A stretch of DNA of 64,000 nucleotides, taken from the NCBI GenBank assembly GCA_030278955.1, contig JAOANR010000015.1:20493073-20557072 (forward strand), read 5' to 3'. The notes below the pieces were generated by a model that searched no databases, was not told the origin of the DNA, and was given only the letters and a program-made list of their open reading frames with translations. Below are positions 22,561 through 35,311 of this stretch, piece after piece (the stretch's first letter is position 1; every line of letters begins with the position of its first letter). The position numbers and the translations under genes were made by a program. The DNA comes from Hygrophila difformis (Eukaryota; Streptophyta; Magnoliopsida; Lamiales; Acanthaceae).

Positions 22561-23660
22561 TATTTTGATTAATTGCTTTCCCTGGATAAGATCATAAATA
22601 TAATCTATAAAGTAATGTTTTAAAATTGAAGAATAAATAATGCAACCACTTTAGATATATAACAGTTTTTACCTTCATATAAATATATAATACAATGCTT
22701 AATAAAATGTATCAGACCTATAAGACAAATGTACTGAACTTGACAAGTTGATATTTGACAATCTGTTCATGTAAAGACAAATTTGGGTACTGAATTAAAA
22801 GAAAAAAATTATTGTAGGTACTGAACATGTATAATTTTTTATGAAAAGGTATTTATCAATAATTACCCTTAAATTAAACCTTGGTCCATGCGCCAAAATT
22901 ACCTGATGATTGTTCATTCTGTTGTGATTAATCAATGCTTGAACTTTAAAATAGAGATTAGAGAAAGAATGAATATACATAAATATATATAGTTATTAAA
23001 ACCACTTCAATGAGTAAAATAATAAAATAATTAAATACCACAAAAAAAAGGAAAAAAAAATAAAAAAAGACCGACTTACAAGCGCACAAAGTGAGCTATT
23101 TTCTCAAAGTGGTATAAATTAAAGGGGGGATAGTGCATTTTATGTTATTCTCAAAGTGGTATAAAATATTTCATAATTACATAATTAATAAACTAACAAC
23201 ACAATTTGGGGTCGAAATTATGTTCTATTCGTGCATTTTCAATTTGTGTTTGTCTTTCTCCGTAATTTTTTATGTTATTCTTTTGTACTTTCTTTTAGTT
23301 CTATTCATTTGTAAAAAAAAACCACGGTCATTGACGGGCAATCTTTTGAGTTGAATTTTTATGTTTTATTTATTTTTTTTATTATAGTGTCTGTTTTATA
23401 AATAATTTTAAACAATTGTAACTACTTTATTAAATATCGTAAGAGGGCCTAAAATTTTTATTAGAACAGGGCCTCCCAAAATGATTGGACGGCCATGCAA
23501 AAGATCGAAACTAATGCTAGCTACTCTTTTCTGATCTCCATGTGGAATTGCTTCCACATACTACTACTACATTATAAGTACCACAGTACTCAAAATAATT
23601 ACCGTAACAACGAAATCCACATATAATAATAAAGTAATAATATATACTTCCACTAATTAT
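22561..23660. other. AT-rich intergenic DNA
   Basis: No gene or complete transposon is recognised. The phrase ttctcaaagtggtataaa occurs twice, 47 bases apart (near 23101 and 23148). A/T homopolymer runs lie near 23040-23070. Confidence 0.5.
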
Positions 23661-23685
23661 TTTTTTTATTAGTAGATTACATATA

Positions 23686-25016
23686 TCATCCAATAGTAGC
23701 CATCATCTTGACAAATTCATCATAATTAACTTGGCCATCTCCATCCAAATCTGCCTCCTTTATCATCTGCTCCACTTCTTCATCTGTTAGCTTTTCCCCT
23801 AAATTTATCATCACGTGTCGAAGCTGCGTACATACATATATCCATTCACCACATTAATTAATCATTACATACATTAAACTTAATTCAATTGTTTAAGGGA
23901 ATATTATATAGTATATAAATTAAAGTAGATTAAAAAAATTAAAAATGAGTGATAAGTTCATTGCATTGCAACCCCCGGCCCATACATAGGTAGAACATCT
24001 TAACCTTACAATTATAGTATATTATTATTATGTATGGTTGACCCAACAGACATATATATTCAGATCAACGAACTCTAGAATTTTACAGCAATGCAATGAC
24101 AAGAATCTAATCATACCTTTTAGCTATGTATCGATTCATCGTATATTCCTAATTAACGATGTGGATTGGAGTTCAATTTTAATTTTAGGGTTTAGAATTT
24201 GAAATTTCTCCTAATACTATATTATAAAGAAAATAAATGGAAGAAATAGCCAAAAGTGGGAATTAATTATTTTTTTGCCATTATTAATTTTTATTATAGT
24301 AAATATTATGATGGGAAATAATCAATAATTCACCTCATTGGCGGATATGTATCCATTTTGATCCTTGTCAAACACTTTAAAAGCCTCTTTCAGTTCTTCC
24401 TCTTCATCGGTTTCCTGCAGGTTTTCATGTCAACAAATTCAATCATATTTTGTTGATTAAAAAAAGAAAAAAATTATACACACTGGATGAATAGTTCAAA
24501 TTAAAAATACGTATACTTGAGATTAATAAAAACCCAAACCCTTAAGAAAGGAGAATCATATTCATGTATGCAGTATACTCGAGGTTCATCAATAATACTT
24601 CTATGTTTGTAATAATATTACCTTCATTTTCTTGTCCATGAGGTTCAAGAATTCAGCAAATTCAATGGTCCCGTTGCCGTCGGAATCGACTTCCTTGATC
24701 ATGTCCTGAAGCTCTTCAAAGGTGGGATCTTGTCCAAGTGATCTGATCACTGTGGCCAGTTCTTCCATGGTGATACACCCTGTACCAATTCAATCAAATC
24801 TTTCACCACATATATTCTTATATGTCATGCATATTTTAAAAAAAAATAGTAATAATTTTAAAAAAAAATTAAAGTTCAGACTTGTATCAATATCAGTAAG
24901 GAATAAAAATTAACTCCTACTAAATAGGAGGAGTAAATACCATCTCCATCTTTGTCAAACAGCTTGAAGGCCTCCTGAAACTCAACAATTTGTTCTTCAT
25001 TTAAAACCGCTGCCAT
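23686..25016 (-). CDS. CML11: calmodulin-like calcium sensor (CaM8/CML11 type), 4 exons
   Basis: This is a calcium-binding regulatory protein of the cytosol or nucleus that activates targets when its EF hands fill. Exons are 25016-24941, 24779-24622, 24414-24334 and 23823-23686, all with GT-AG introns and consistent phase, giving 150 residues. Four canonical EF-hand loops are intact: [36 protein letters not shown] and [12 protein letters not shown]. The protein starts [13 protein letters not shown] and ends MMATIG with no prenylation or extension motif. The sequence resembles the Arabidopsis CAM8/CML11 pair more than canonical calmodulin. Only the exact subfamily name is uncertain; the gene looks intact. 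Confidence 0.93.
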
Positions 25017-25464
25017 GGGCTTAATTCTTTCTAGGGTTTCTCCTGGTTTGTCTTCAACAATATAATTGATGAGTATACGGAGGGATATAGATATCGAATG
25101 TGAGATACAACTTGGTGGGCTTCTCTCTCTATATATATATATATACCCAAATTAAATGCGTGGGGAAGGAAATTCAAACTTTGAAGGGATGATGACTAGA
25201 ATGATGAAAAGGACATTTTATATAAATTCATTCCCATTTGATTTAATTGAGGTTTAAGAATTAACAAGGTCAATGGTTTGAGTGAGTCAATATACTCTTA
25301 AAACATTGTTGGTAAAGAATTAACAACGCCACATGTAAGCAGTTGACCACGTCGCCAACAACACTGTAAGACTTGGACATGATCAACTCTTCCAGGAGAT
25401 GATGCAACACAACTACATAAGGCTCCATTTTCATTTTCGAATTCCAAAATACTTTATTATAGTA
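25017..25464 (-). promoter_or_regulatory. 5' UTR and promoter of the calmodulin-like gene
   Basis: A run of AT repeats at 25130-25145, about 115 bases before the start codon, can act as TATA box and is followed downstream by a CT-rich initiator-like stretch (on the minus strand GAGAGAGA). No other gene lies in this stretch. Confidence 0.5.
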
Positions 25465-25725
25465 CTCCCTCCGTCCCAGTTAACGTGTCTGTTTTGACTT
25501 TTTGACACTGCTCATTGTTCAGCTTTGACTTAATTTTCTTACAAATATATATTTAGAAAAAAAATAGTCGAGTTAGATCTTGTTAGAATCGTATGATCAT
25601 GTAGTTTTTGGATATATATTTTACATAATTTTTCATTTTATATATTTTGAGATATTAACGATTGAAAAAGTGCATTAGATTGTGTGCAAAAATCAAATAA
25701 GACAAGTTAAATGGGACAGAGTGAG
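25465..25725. mobile_element. Stowaway-like MITE
   Basis: Ends ctccctccgtcccag and gggacagagtgag are flanked by TA. The interior shares the motifs gtgtctgttttgactttttgac and agatcttgttagaatcgt with other copies here, forming a family of about 260 bp. Confidence 0.85.
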
Positions 25726-26765
25726 TATGTCATAAAGATATAGTATATGTTTTTAGTTTTAACATCAATACTTTAGGATTGTTTAGTATAATAAATAACT
25801 TAAAAGGAGTGGCATATGATACTCATACCAATAGTATATCGTCTTTTTCCATAGTAGTCATTTTATAATTAAGAATTTCAAAGTTAATCATAATTGTCTT
25901 AAAGTAATTTTAGAATTGGTAATCTCCTCGGAGGACTCCCAGACTATGCGTGGGAGTGTTATAGGGAAATATATTACAAATATGTTGCTAAAGTAATTTT
26001 TGTTTAAAAAAAAAAGGAAAAGAAAAATGTAGAGGCTTTGAAAAGGCATTAAAAATTGTGGCATTGATGTTTTCAAAAAATTTATAATGCCATCAAGAAA
26101 GCATTACAAAATTTTGTTACTAAAATGATTTTTTTTTTGGGTAGGGATTATAGCTCAAGAATAATTTTTAGAAAATATAGGGAGTTTTAAATTTAAATAT
26201 TCTGGAGTAATATAATTTAGTAATAAACATGAAATTATATTAATTATATTTTATTCACAAATTTGTTTAATTAAGTAATAAAAGTGGGTGAAGACTTAGC
26301 GAATAATGGTCAATCACTGACTTCCAACTTTCAAGTTGGGATTCGAGTTCCCATTGACTCCTATTTTGTGGTATATATATGGCATTTCTAACTTTTATAG
26401 GCGGTTCAAGGAAAAAAAAAACAAAAAAAGAAAAAGGTAATAAAACATTGGCATTCAGATTTGACACAGTGATCAGGTCTTTTAACTTCCTAGATGTTCA
26501 AATTTCTACAGGCCGAATTAATATATTTTTTATGAATAATCTAATAAATACTCCACATTTTATTGAATATTTCGAAGTTAATATAAAAAGTTAGATTTTT
26601 GTTTTAAAATAAAATATATTATCTACATTGGGACACGTAGCTCCAATATATGCTCTCTTTTTTTATATTCATGAATTGAATTTGATGCAAGTACTTAGGC
26701 CGTCTTGTCATAATAAATTAATATTGTTAAATTCTTTTTATATAGGACTGTAAGGCGTCCTATAA
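25726..26765. other. AT-rich intergenic DNA with a SINE head
   Basis: No gene is seen. A tRNA-like SINE head lies at 26285-26378; the rest is AT-rich without recognised repeats. Confidence 0.45.
26285..26378 (+). mobile_element. SINE family A, partial (tRNA-like head)
   Basis: The head gaagacttagcgaataatgg...gggattcgagttccc matches the A-box and B-box region of the better copy at 52771 but lacks most of the 3' body. Confidence 0.55.
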
Positions 26766-27427
26766 GGCCATCGCTAGTGGTAGCTTCTTCCTCATTCTAG
26801 GTATTTAGGTGTCACGTCAGCGCCACATCAAAAAATAAATACCTCAATCTTTATATAAAACTCCTCCCCCAACAATTAATACCCAAAAATAGGTATTTAA
26901 GGGACCCACTTGCTATTCTTTTTATTATACTAGTACCATTTATATTTTAATTTATCAATTGTATTAATTATTCATTTTTGAATAAATAAATAATAAATAA
27001 CTAATATTTTGATTATTTTAATTATTTGATATTTACAATATTTTGAATTAAAAAAGTAATAATTTCATATAATTAAAAATCATGATTAAAAAATTATTTT
27101 TAATTTACCAACTAGATTTTATTTAATTTTTCATAAATAACAAATACTCCTTTAATATCTTTAAATTATATACATGTCCTACTACAAAAACAAAATAAAT
27201 AAAAAAAAAAAGAGAAAAACTGGAATTAGTTTCCAATAGCAATGAAAAATAACTAAAAAAATCAAAAGCTGCAATTTACAGGCTTTTCACCATTTCCCAT
27301 GCTATGTACCTTGGTACCAAATTTACTATCTATCGTCTTTTCTTTCCTTTCCCACCTTGTTCACCATTGGTTTAATACCTCTTAAATACCTCCCACATCA
27401 TCTCCTTCCCCACCATTGGGGAAGGCC
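26766..27427. mobile_element. Tourist-like (PIF/Harbinger) MITE
   Basis: Imperfect inverted ends ggccatcgctagtggtag and, inverted, ggccttccccaatggtgg are flanked by TAA on each side (26763-26765, 27428-27430). The TAA duplication is the Harbinger hallmark. The 662-bp interior has no coding capacity. Confidence 0.6.
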
Positions 27428-27535
27428 TAAGTATGTGCTCTATTTTTTCTAATGCTACAGGTGGTTCGGGGTGATGAATAGTGTCTATGCACGTTTGTTT
27501 AAAGAAATAAAAAAAGAAGACAGAAGAACATAACA

Positions 27536-27753
27536 GGGCTGAAAATGGGTGGTGGGAGCCCATGCCACACAATTATAAAGGGGAATAAAAGGGAGGGATA
27601 GGGGGCCAATGGGGAATCGAACCACAAACCTTCTGTTGGAAGTCAAGGGACTTAACCACTTGAGCTAAGTTTTCATCCCCAGCAAACTATTTGGTTTATT
27701 TGGTTTAAATATAGAGTTATTTGGTTTAAATATAGAGCTAAGTCCTCATCCCC
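27536..27753 (-). mobile_element. SINE family A, minus orientation, with target duplication
   Basis: The tRNA-like head is at the right (inverted gcttaactcaagtggtt-like A box; B box as ggggaatcgaacc) and the body reads toward gtgggagcccatgcc. The 11-bp flank agaacataaca occurs at 27525-27535 and 27754-27764. The head end contains a reduplicated ggtttaaatatagag block, so the copy has a tandem rearrangement at its 5' end. Confidence 0.7.
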
Positions 27754-27779
27754 AGAACATAACAACTGGCTTATTTGGT

Positions 27780-27788
27780 TTAAATATA
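27780..27788. repeat. 9-bp target duplication of giant foldback 1
   Basis: ttaaatata precedes the element and is repeated at 29274-29282. Confidence 0.85.
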
Positions 27789-28365
27789 GAGTTAATAAAA
27801 ATTTTAGGCCACTACCAGCAAACTATTCCATTTTTGGGTCATCACTTGTTGATACTATATTATGAATTTGAGCCACGACAAGGCATTGGGAATGAATTTA
27901 TAGTTAATTTGACCAAGTCAATGTTACAATGGCCTGCAGGCGGCCCGATTGCTCAAAATTGGAAATGTTTTTATTTTGGTGGCCTGGTTTATTTTTTATT
28001 TTTTTGTAATAAAATAAATAATATTTTCTCCTACCGTTTATTTATGTCTCATTATTCATCTCAACACTTTTTATTGTTATTGCATTAACTGAAATTGGAT
28101 ATAAGACCTTTTTGTTACTATCAACTAGAAATTAAATTAACAACTAGGGTAAAACTATGTTAAAATCAAGATAAAATAAGCAGTTATTTATATTATAAGC
28201 ATATATATCACTGCTTAATAATAGCACTATGTCAAACCACGAACTACATTAAATTATTATTACTTATTTTATTATATTGCATTTAATATAAATAAATTAA
28301 ATCGATTTAATTTAATTTTTGGATTTTACTTATTTATTGTTTTATTTTATAATTTAACTATTGTT

Positions 28366-28496
28366 TGTTGAATACCAAGGTATCCACAGGTCACATTGGA
28401 GCCAAGACTAATCACTCGAGGATCTGCAAGGGCAATTAAGGGCGTCTCTCCCAAAGCAGTTTTTTGCATACACAAGCCAAGGCTCGAACCCGAGAC
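28366..28496 (-). mobile_element. SINE family B, truncated, 18-bp target duplication
   Basis: The sequence from gaataccaaggtatcc to ggctcgaacccgaga contains an inverted B box. It is flanked by an exact 18-bp repeat, tataatttaactattgtt, at 28348-28365 and 28497-28514. It lies in the loop of foldback 1. Confidence 0.85.
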
Positions 28497-28697
28497 TATA
28501 ATTTAACTATTGTTGTTATAATTAATACAATTAATTTTATTTATTGTTATGTTATTTTTAAATTTTATTTTCATAAATATTTTTACATTTTATTTTATTA
28601 CTTATTTCAATAAATATTATTTAATTTAAGAGTATATTTTAGCACTATATTTTATATGGAGATAGATAGTATTTAATATAAGAGAATATTGTTGTTT

Positions 28698-28890
28698 TTA
28701 GGTGAATAACAGGGTATCCTCATACCTCACTGGACACAAGATTAATCCATTGAGAATTGGGCGGGCATTAAAGGGTTGTCTCTCCAAAAACAAATCATAG
28801 AATTCTGCATACACAAAGGCTCGAACCCGAGACATTTGCTTAAATTGCCAGAGTCTCATACCAGTCAGATCAACTGTCTTTGATGAGTAC
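28698..28890 (-). mobile_element. SINE family B, near full length
   Basis: Read on the minus strand it has an A-box-like ctgactggtatgag, a B box cgggttcgagcc and the shared body tttgtgtatgcagaattct, ending ctgttattcacc. It is a second SINE in the loop of foldback 1. Confidence 0.75.
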
Positions 28891-29282
28891 ATAGTTGTTT
28901 ACAGTATTCCATTTATTGATGTGACTTTACAGGGTATGTTTGGTGATTAATATTTAATTAATTTTTATAATGAAAAAAAGACAAAAATGTTGGGACGTAA
29001 GAAAAATGAAAGTGAAATATAAATAATGGAACAAATGAAATATTATTTATTTTAATTATAAAAAAATGTAAAGCAATCCATTATAAGGTGACCAATGCCA
29101 CTTTCTAATCATCGGGCCGCATGTGGCCCACACGTGGCTCATTTTAACGTTGACTTGGTCAAGTTGGCCTTAAATTTGGTCCGTCTTGTCATGACCAAAA
29201 TTCATAATATCAATAAATGGTGGCCAAAAAATGGAATGACCTCCTTGGAGTGACCTAAAAAATTTATTAACTCTTAAATATA

Positions 29283-30089
29283 TGGAGTTACTATAACTTA
29301 TAAAAAAAAAGCATATCAATATAGGAGTAATAGATAAAAACTGATTTAAATTTTACGAAAATGGAGCAACGTTGACATCACGGCATAAGGCGTTCATTAC
29401 CTTTTATTTTCATCAATGGCGAACGCAAATCCAAGATTCAGTGATGCAGATATTTAAATGTTTTTGTAACATATTAAATGTTATAAACATAAATTTATAT
29501 TAAAAATTATAAGTAAAATTTTAACTTGGTTCACAGGTTCGATTGAATATGTTGTGCAGATTAAAAACTTTGTCTCAACATATCACTATTTTTCTGAAAC
29601 ATAAGAGATGTAGGTTTTGGCATTTTATAGGTTTTTACCATTGCACAAAATATATTTCTTGGACTTGAAATGGATCGTCACTTTCCATGAATTCTATTGC
29701 AGCAAACTAAAAACAATTATTTCAACAAAAAACAAACCCAATGGGCAATGAATTAATTAGGCAGTGCACAAAGTAAGAGGACAATCCAAAGTACTCTCCA
29801 GTTTTGATATTGGGATTCAATGATAATATCATTGTTGTAGCAGAATTAAGATAACCAGACATGTAGCAGCAATTGTAGTAATTTTACAGCAGAGCAGAAA
29901 ATTTTAAAGGAGGGTTGGTCTAGGTAAAGGTGTTGCTCTTACTTTTCTGTTGATAGTCTCACCGGACCATAGCTCTTTCATGTCACCCAACTCTTTCCAT
30001 AGTTTTAATTATATGACCAAAATACAACATCTGTATAATCAAGCATCTAAAATCCAGGAATGAATCTTACAGCAGAAACTAATATCATA
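29283..30089. other. intergenic DNA without recognised features
   Basis: AT-rich sequence. No gene, inverted repeat or known repeat was recognised by reading both strands. Confidence 0.5.
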
Positions 30090-30097
30090 ATAGTAAC

Positions 30098-30606
30098 TAG
30101 GGGTGTAAATGAGAATGAGATAGGCTTGTGTATTATTCGAGCTCGGCTCGGACAAAATTCGGTTCAAACTCACCTCGAAATGGCTCGGTTCAAGCTCGAG
30201 TTCGGCTCGTAACACCCATGATCTCAAGCCGAGCCAATTACTATTCTACTCGGAAGCTCGATAATATGCTCAGTTTATTTTTATACATATATTTATTTAT
30301 AAGTAACTATAGAAATTAGATGAAATACTAAAAGTATAAATGTTATTATTGTTTATATATCTTTTAATTTTTAAATTATAAATAGATATATTTTTAAATT
30401 ATTTAGATATGTAGATTAAGTATAATGAAATATAAGCAATATAGTATTAAATATATTTCCTTTTATAAATTATGTGAGAATGACAATGATACTATTCGAG
30501 CTCGGCTTGATTCGGTCAAAGCTCGGTTAAAGCTCGGCTCGAATTCTTATGAGGTCAAGTCGAGCTTACCACTATTCGGGCTCGGCTCGGCTCGTTTACA
30601 CCCCTA
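30098..30606. mobile_element. hAT-like MITE, gagctcggctcg family
   Basis: This 509-bp element has ends taggggtgtaaatgag and, inverted, taggggtgtaaacgag. The flanks atagtaac and ttagtaac form an 8-bp duplication with one mismatch, as in hAT. The sub-terminal parts alternate gagctcggctcg-like motifs; the middle is AT-rich. Confidence 0.8.
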
Positions 30607-30614
30607 TTAGTAAC

Positions 30615-31273
30615 AGTGCACCTACCACATTACAAATAAATGAGTATATAAGCCTGAGGAAAAAAAGAGCATAAAGAACAAAGACTGGGTTAGTGAGTTA
30701 TATTAGGATCATTCATCAGAAACGAGGAATTTTCTATTTTACCAAATCATAAGCCTCAACAGCCAATGCAAGTTTTTCTTCAGCAAATCCTAATAGCATT
30801 CTTTTTTTTCTCCTACATAGCTACTAAATGCTTCATCAGAAAATTTGAAAAGAGATGAATTAGGAGTGATGTTGTGGGACTTATTGGCAGACTTCAGATA
30901 ATCTGGTTCTTGCTCACAACATTGCTCATTTATGTGGCTGGACTTGTGTTCAGCAATGAAAATGATGAAACTAGAAAGACTGGTCTGCACAAGGCCATAA
31001 GTTTAGGGTGAATTGAAAAAAGAAAAAACCATCCATCTATGGAGGAGCAAGGATGCAGTAGAACAGTAGTAGAGAAGGGGAATTATCACACTATGGAAAT
31101 TCCATTCCATAGAAAAACTTTTAAGAGAGTATCAAACCAAAGTCATCCCAAGTTCCAATGAGTGGAGAGTACCATATAGCTATGTGTTTATCCATTCTCA
31201 GCATATTACATATGACTCTGTATATCAAACGTATATACGTACCATGTAACCATCTCACGTCTGCCCAACTCTT
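30615..31273. other. 3' flank of the LESV gene
   Basis: No gene is seen on either strand. It includes the likely 3' UTR of the minus-strand gene starting at 31274. Confidence 0.45.
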
Positions 31274-33792
31274 TTACAATGAATCTTCAATGGATGGCTT
31301 CTTAACTTCACGCAGCTGGACAGAATTTTCAAGGCAATGATAGAAATCATAATGCGGAAACCTCTCGTACCAAGTGTCTTGCTGGACATGAGTGTCCCAG
31401 TGCTCGCCGCTGCTGCTTTTCCCATACTTGTGCACCCAACCAGAACCATTGTGGCCCTCCCCCCATGTCCGGTTCCAGCGTTCCCCATATTTGCCTTCCC
31501 ACCATGTCTCCCCTTGCTTTACTCCCCGACTGTTGGGATCAAAATGCTCATCCCATTTGTCGCCCCATTTTGACCAGCCATCACCCTCGAAACGCTCGGC
31601 CCATTTGTCGGTGTACTTTGTGCTTCCTCCTTGTCCATCGTACTTCTCGCCCCACCTACGATATGGAATTCAGATTTGAGAAAATGCACAGATATATTGC
31701 AACAACTGCGCAATTTGTAGCTTTTGCCCTTTCCAATGGACTTTTTCCAAAAGGAAAGATGATATCAATTCATTCATTGTGATGCCTAAGGTGTATTACG
31801 AAAGAAGATTCTTTCTGTTACCTTTCATGCCAGATGTGAGCGTGGCCAACATCTACAGGAGTGTGTGGATCAATGCTGCACCACTTGTGAGCCCACTTCT
31901 CTGCTCGGCCTGAATGATCATAATGCTCCCACCACTGCTCTTGCCACTCATCCCCTTGTACATTCTTTCCCCACTTATCCGCAGTTTTTTCAAGATGGAT
32001 GTATCCTTCTTTCTGCCGAACATAAGCCAGACGGATAAAAAATAGTGAGCCAGTTGAGCTTTAATTAAACAAATTATCAACTTCTGTTTTCACCAACAAT
32101 AAATAAGATTAGGTTTCAAGCAAGGATAATGCATAACCTGGATCATTGACTCCCTCCAGAATTCACGCCAAACGCTTCCCATGGCATCCCGTCCAGATTT
32201 CTCAGAGCCAAGTTCCTTATATCCAAATTCGTCAGCAGCTTCCCAGTACTTAGTTTCCCACTCAGTAGCTTTATCAGCACTAACACCTCTTGTCAGCGTC
32301 CACTTACAGATGACCCCATCGGGTCTTTTCTCTATTCCAGTCTCCTTCCACCATCTCGATCCATCAGGGTTCACTCCCTGTGAGGATGCTTCTTCCACTT
32401 TACCTAGCGCATCAGCTGCTTCAGCTGCATTTGTCGAGAATTCTACACCAAGTTCTTGTTCTGTTTCCATATGAGGTATTTCCGGAATTGTAGTGGTGAA
32501 CTCCTCTTCGACCTCCACAATTGACTGGAGAGGTGGGAGGGGAAGATTCATCTTGTTTTGAAGCATTGAAGTCTCGAATGGGAGCAACAGAAAATCTGAA
32601 CCTCGTTCCTGTTCCAGAACTGGGCTGCTTTGTGCTGGAGGTGGAGAAGCTTGTGTGGCTGGTTTTAGTTCAGTCCCGTCAAAAAGGTCATCATCGTTCG
32701 CAGGAGGCACCCATGCCCAGAAACTTGGACCAGGTGTCCCAACACCTATGTTTTCTGTTTGCAGCACGTTAGAGCCACCACTCTGCTTCCCTGGTGAAGA
32801 TAAAGCATTATTACGAGTTCAACACCAACGCAAGAATATTATATGCAACAAAAACTGAAATGATCCAGATATGCAATTTATAAAACCAAATCTGCAATTC
32901 TAATATATAATTCTAAACTTCAAGAGTGCCAAGACTCAAGCTTGAAGAAGTGCAAATTCTGCCATATGGTGAATTGGAAATTTAAAAGAACATGGTTGCT
33001 CTACATAGATCAGAACAGGAAATATAATCAGGGAAAGAATATATTGCTAGGCAGAGGCAATGGAAACTATACATAACTTGTTTGTTGGCAAGCTACAGAT
33101 GAAAACTTATAGACATTTCACAAAAAACACTGTCATTGCAAGGAAAATGGAAAAATCCCAAATGGAGTCACAGAATGAATCACAACACTGTCATTGCAAG
33201 GAAATCTTGAATAGCCCAATGATAAACCGTAATTACATACTTCTCTAAATAGGAAAAAGACCAAAAACTTGATAGTGAAGACAGCAACCCCAAGAAATGA
33301 ATTACCTAGTGGATCCTCCTCCGTCTTATAACCGCCGGTGGCCACTTCGTCAGAAACCTTCTCCTGTGGCGGTTTGTCCTTCAGCAAGGCTCTTGCGGCG
33401 GCAATCGCGGCCGCGGCCCGATCAATCACCTGCATTCTCTGAACCCTGTCTCTTTCCTCCGCCGGAACTTCCAGGAGCTTCTGGAACTCGTTGCTCTTTC
33501 TCTCCAAGTCCTCAGCGCTCTCCGCTTGATCCCCTCCGCTAGAATTCTCCGCCATTCTTTCGAACTCCGCCGACTTCTTTTCGCGGTCCACAGCTTTTCT
33601 CCACATGTCCAGGTACGAGCCCCCTCCGCCATTGGTAGCCTTGATTGTCAAAACCCTTCCCCCAGTGCTGTACTTCCTGAGAGCACCCTTGGAGGAGCGG
33701 CATAGGGCAAATAGGTCCCTGAATTTCGGGCGGTGCAGCAGCGGCGGGACGGCGGCGCGTGAGGATGTAGGAGCGTTGAAACGAGTGGCCAT
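31274..33792 (-). CDS. LESV: LESV (LIKE EARLY STARVATION 1), starch-binding plastid protein
   Basis: LESV and its paralog ESV1 bind starch glucans in the plastid and organise the starch granule; the mechanism is binding, not catalysis. Exons are 33792-33306, 32790-32138, 32012-31822 and 31655-31274, all GT-AG with matching phase, giving 570 residues. Residues 1-50 are Ser/Arg/Ala-rich without acids, as in a transit peptide. A helical charged region follows (SYLDMWRKAVDREKK, DRVQRMQVIDRAAAAI), then a variable acidic part. The C-terminal half is the family's tryptophan-rich domain (SRWWKETGIEKRPDGV, DEWQEQWWEHYD, WGEKYDGQGGSTKYTDKW, SGWVHKYGKSSSGEHW). The N-terminal SYLDMW region marks LESV rather than ESV1. 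No lesion is seen. Confidence 0.95.
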
Positions 33793-35311
33793 TTGGGGGC
33801 GGTTATTCTAATGAATGATCGAAATTGGTGCTCCGTTGGAGTGGGATTTGGGTTTTCTACTACTGTACTATTCTCGATGGACGATTATTGAATGATGGGT
33901 TTTCGGAAAACTGTCTGCTTGCGGTTCACTTTTTGGGAAAAGAATTGGCGGAATCCCGTGGAACTGAAGAAAGGATGTGATGCTGTCCCCACAGGGGGCC
34001 GGGAGTTTATGGAACTGTGAACCAAATTGAGCTGACAACGGAAATAACCGCCCATCGCCGATGGAGCTCAAGGAGGGAAAGTCGCATATGCGTTTCAGCG
34101 CTTTTAGGACAAATTGTAGACAGCTGAAATGCTGAATTGGACCTTAGCATTGAGGAACAGACACGGTGAGTCTGTGACTGTGGCGGTGGGAGTGGGGACT
34201 TAAGAGTGTTTGTTCCCTACTATATTTCAGAAAGAGCCATATCCCAAAGTGAGGAGTGGTTCTCATGCTTTCTAAAATTAGGATATTTTCACTCACCAAA
34301 TAAGAATGTATACTGATTTTTCTTTTCTTTTGTTACAGTCATTATTAGCCCATATCACAACAAAATTTGTAATTTGGAAAACATAAAAATTAAGGTAAAA
34401 CATGTGAATAACATAATTGCTGTTAGTAATTGTTTTGAAGTTACGTTTAATTAGTTATGGTCTTATGGACTATATGGTCGAGTAAAAATCAGCAGTAAAT
34501 TGGTGATGTGAAAAAATGGTTGGGAATTCCAATAGCTAAATTTACGACTTTTTCAATTTTACATACTTTTGTTTTTTTTTTTAAAAAAATGAATTATTTT
34601 TGCCATGTTTTTATTTTTTTATTATTTTTTTTACATATTGAATCTCTAGTTGCTTATATGGACTTATGTGGCATAGGAATACCGAATACCGACTATTTAT
34701 CAAAAAAAATTTGTGTTTTTTTTAAGAGAAAAAAGAGGTGATAGCATTAAAGGATAAAGTTTATGGAATCAAATTGTCTGTTTTCGTGTGAGCGCTATAT
34801 ATATGGAACATTGTTCCCAAGCTTTTTGTGGCTGTTTTTGTTGGATAATAAGTCAGTCCATTCAATGAAGACCATTTTTTTTTTAAATTCTTTTGAGCAG
34901 TTTCTAAAAATTTTAAATTTTTCGACAATAGAACGTGTAGCCTTTTACTTGCAATTTGGTACACTATTAAAATAAATGACTCGAATACATTTCACTATTT
35001 GATTAGGTTGGTGCAGTTGCCTGAAATTGTAAAAAAAATACACGCATACATAATTTTATAGATAAATTGGAAGAAAAGAAAATTCTATAATTTGATTTGT
35101 TTGTGAACGATAAGCTAAGCTTGAACTTGGAACAATGAACTTGGATTGAACTAAAACTTCCACGATTAATTTTCAACACCCCTTTCTGCTAATACATAAT
35201 ATATTGAAGGAAATTGGATTTTAATTCACTAAAAATTGAAACAATAAACACTGCTGCATGCCATGATACATAGTTACATACACATATATACGAATGATCA
35301 AATTTACTTCA
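33793..35311. other. promoter side of LESV, then AT-rich intergenic DNA
   Basis: The first few hundred bases upstream of the LESV start (33793 to about 34200) are less AT-rich and should hold its promoter; no clear TATA box was found. From 34200 to 35311 the sequence is AT-rich with A and T runs and no recognised gene. Confidence 0.4.

Larger units (their letters stand above)
27789..29273. mobile_element. giant foldback element 1, MULE-like
   Basis: A 1,485-bp element. Its first and last roughly 300 bases are inverted copies: left gagttaataaaaattttaggccac, and the right end inverted reads gagttaataaattttttaggtcac. Internal matching blocks include gacaaggc/gacaagac, gaccaagtcaa on both arms and cggcccgat on both arms. 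The 9-bp duplication ttaaatata fits Mutator. The termini and a sub-terminal block (tttgggtcatcacttgttga) resemble the 5.6-kb MULE ends (tttgggacaccatctattga). No coding region is present. The loop carries two SINE insertions. Confidence 0.8.

Noticed and set aside
32181..33811. Plus-strand open frames of 60-97 codons
   Set aside because: They are antisense to LESV exons.
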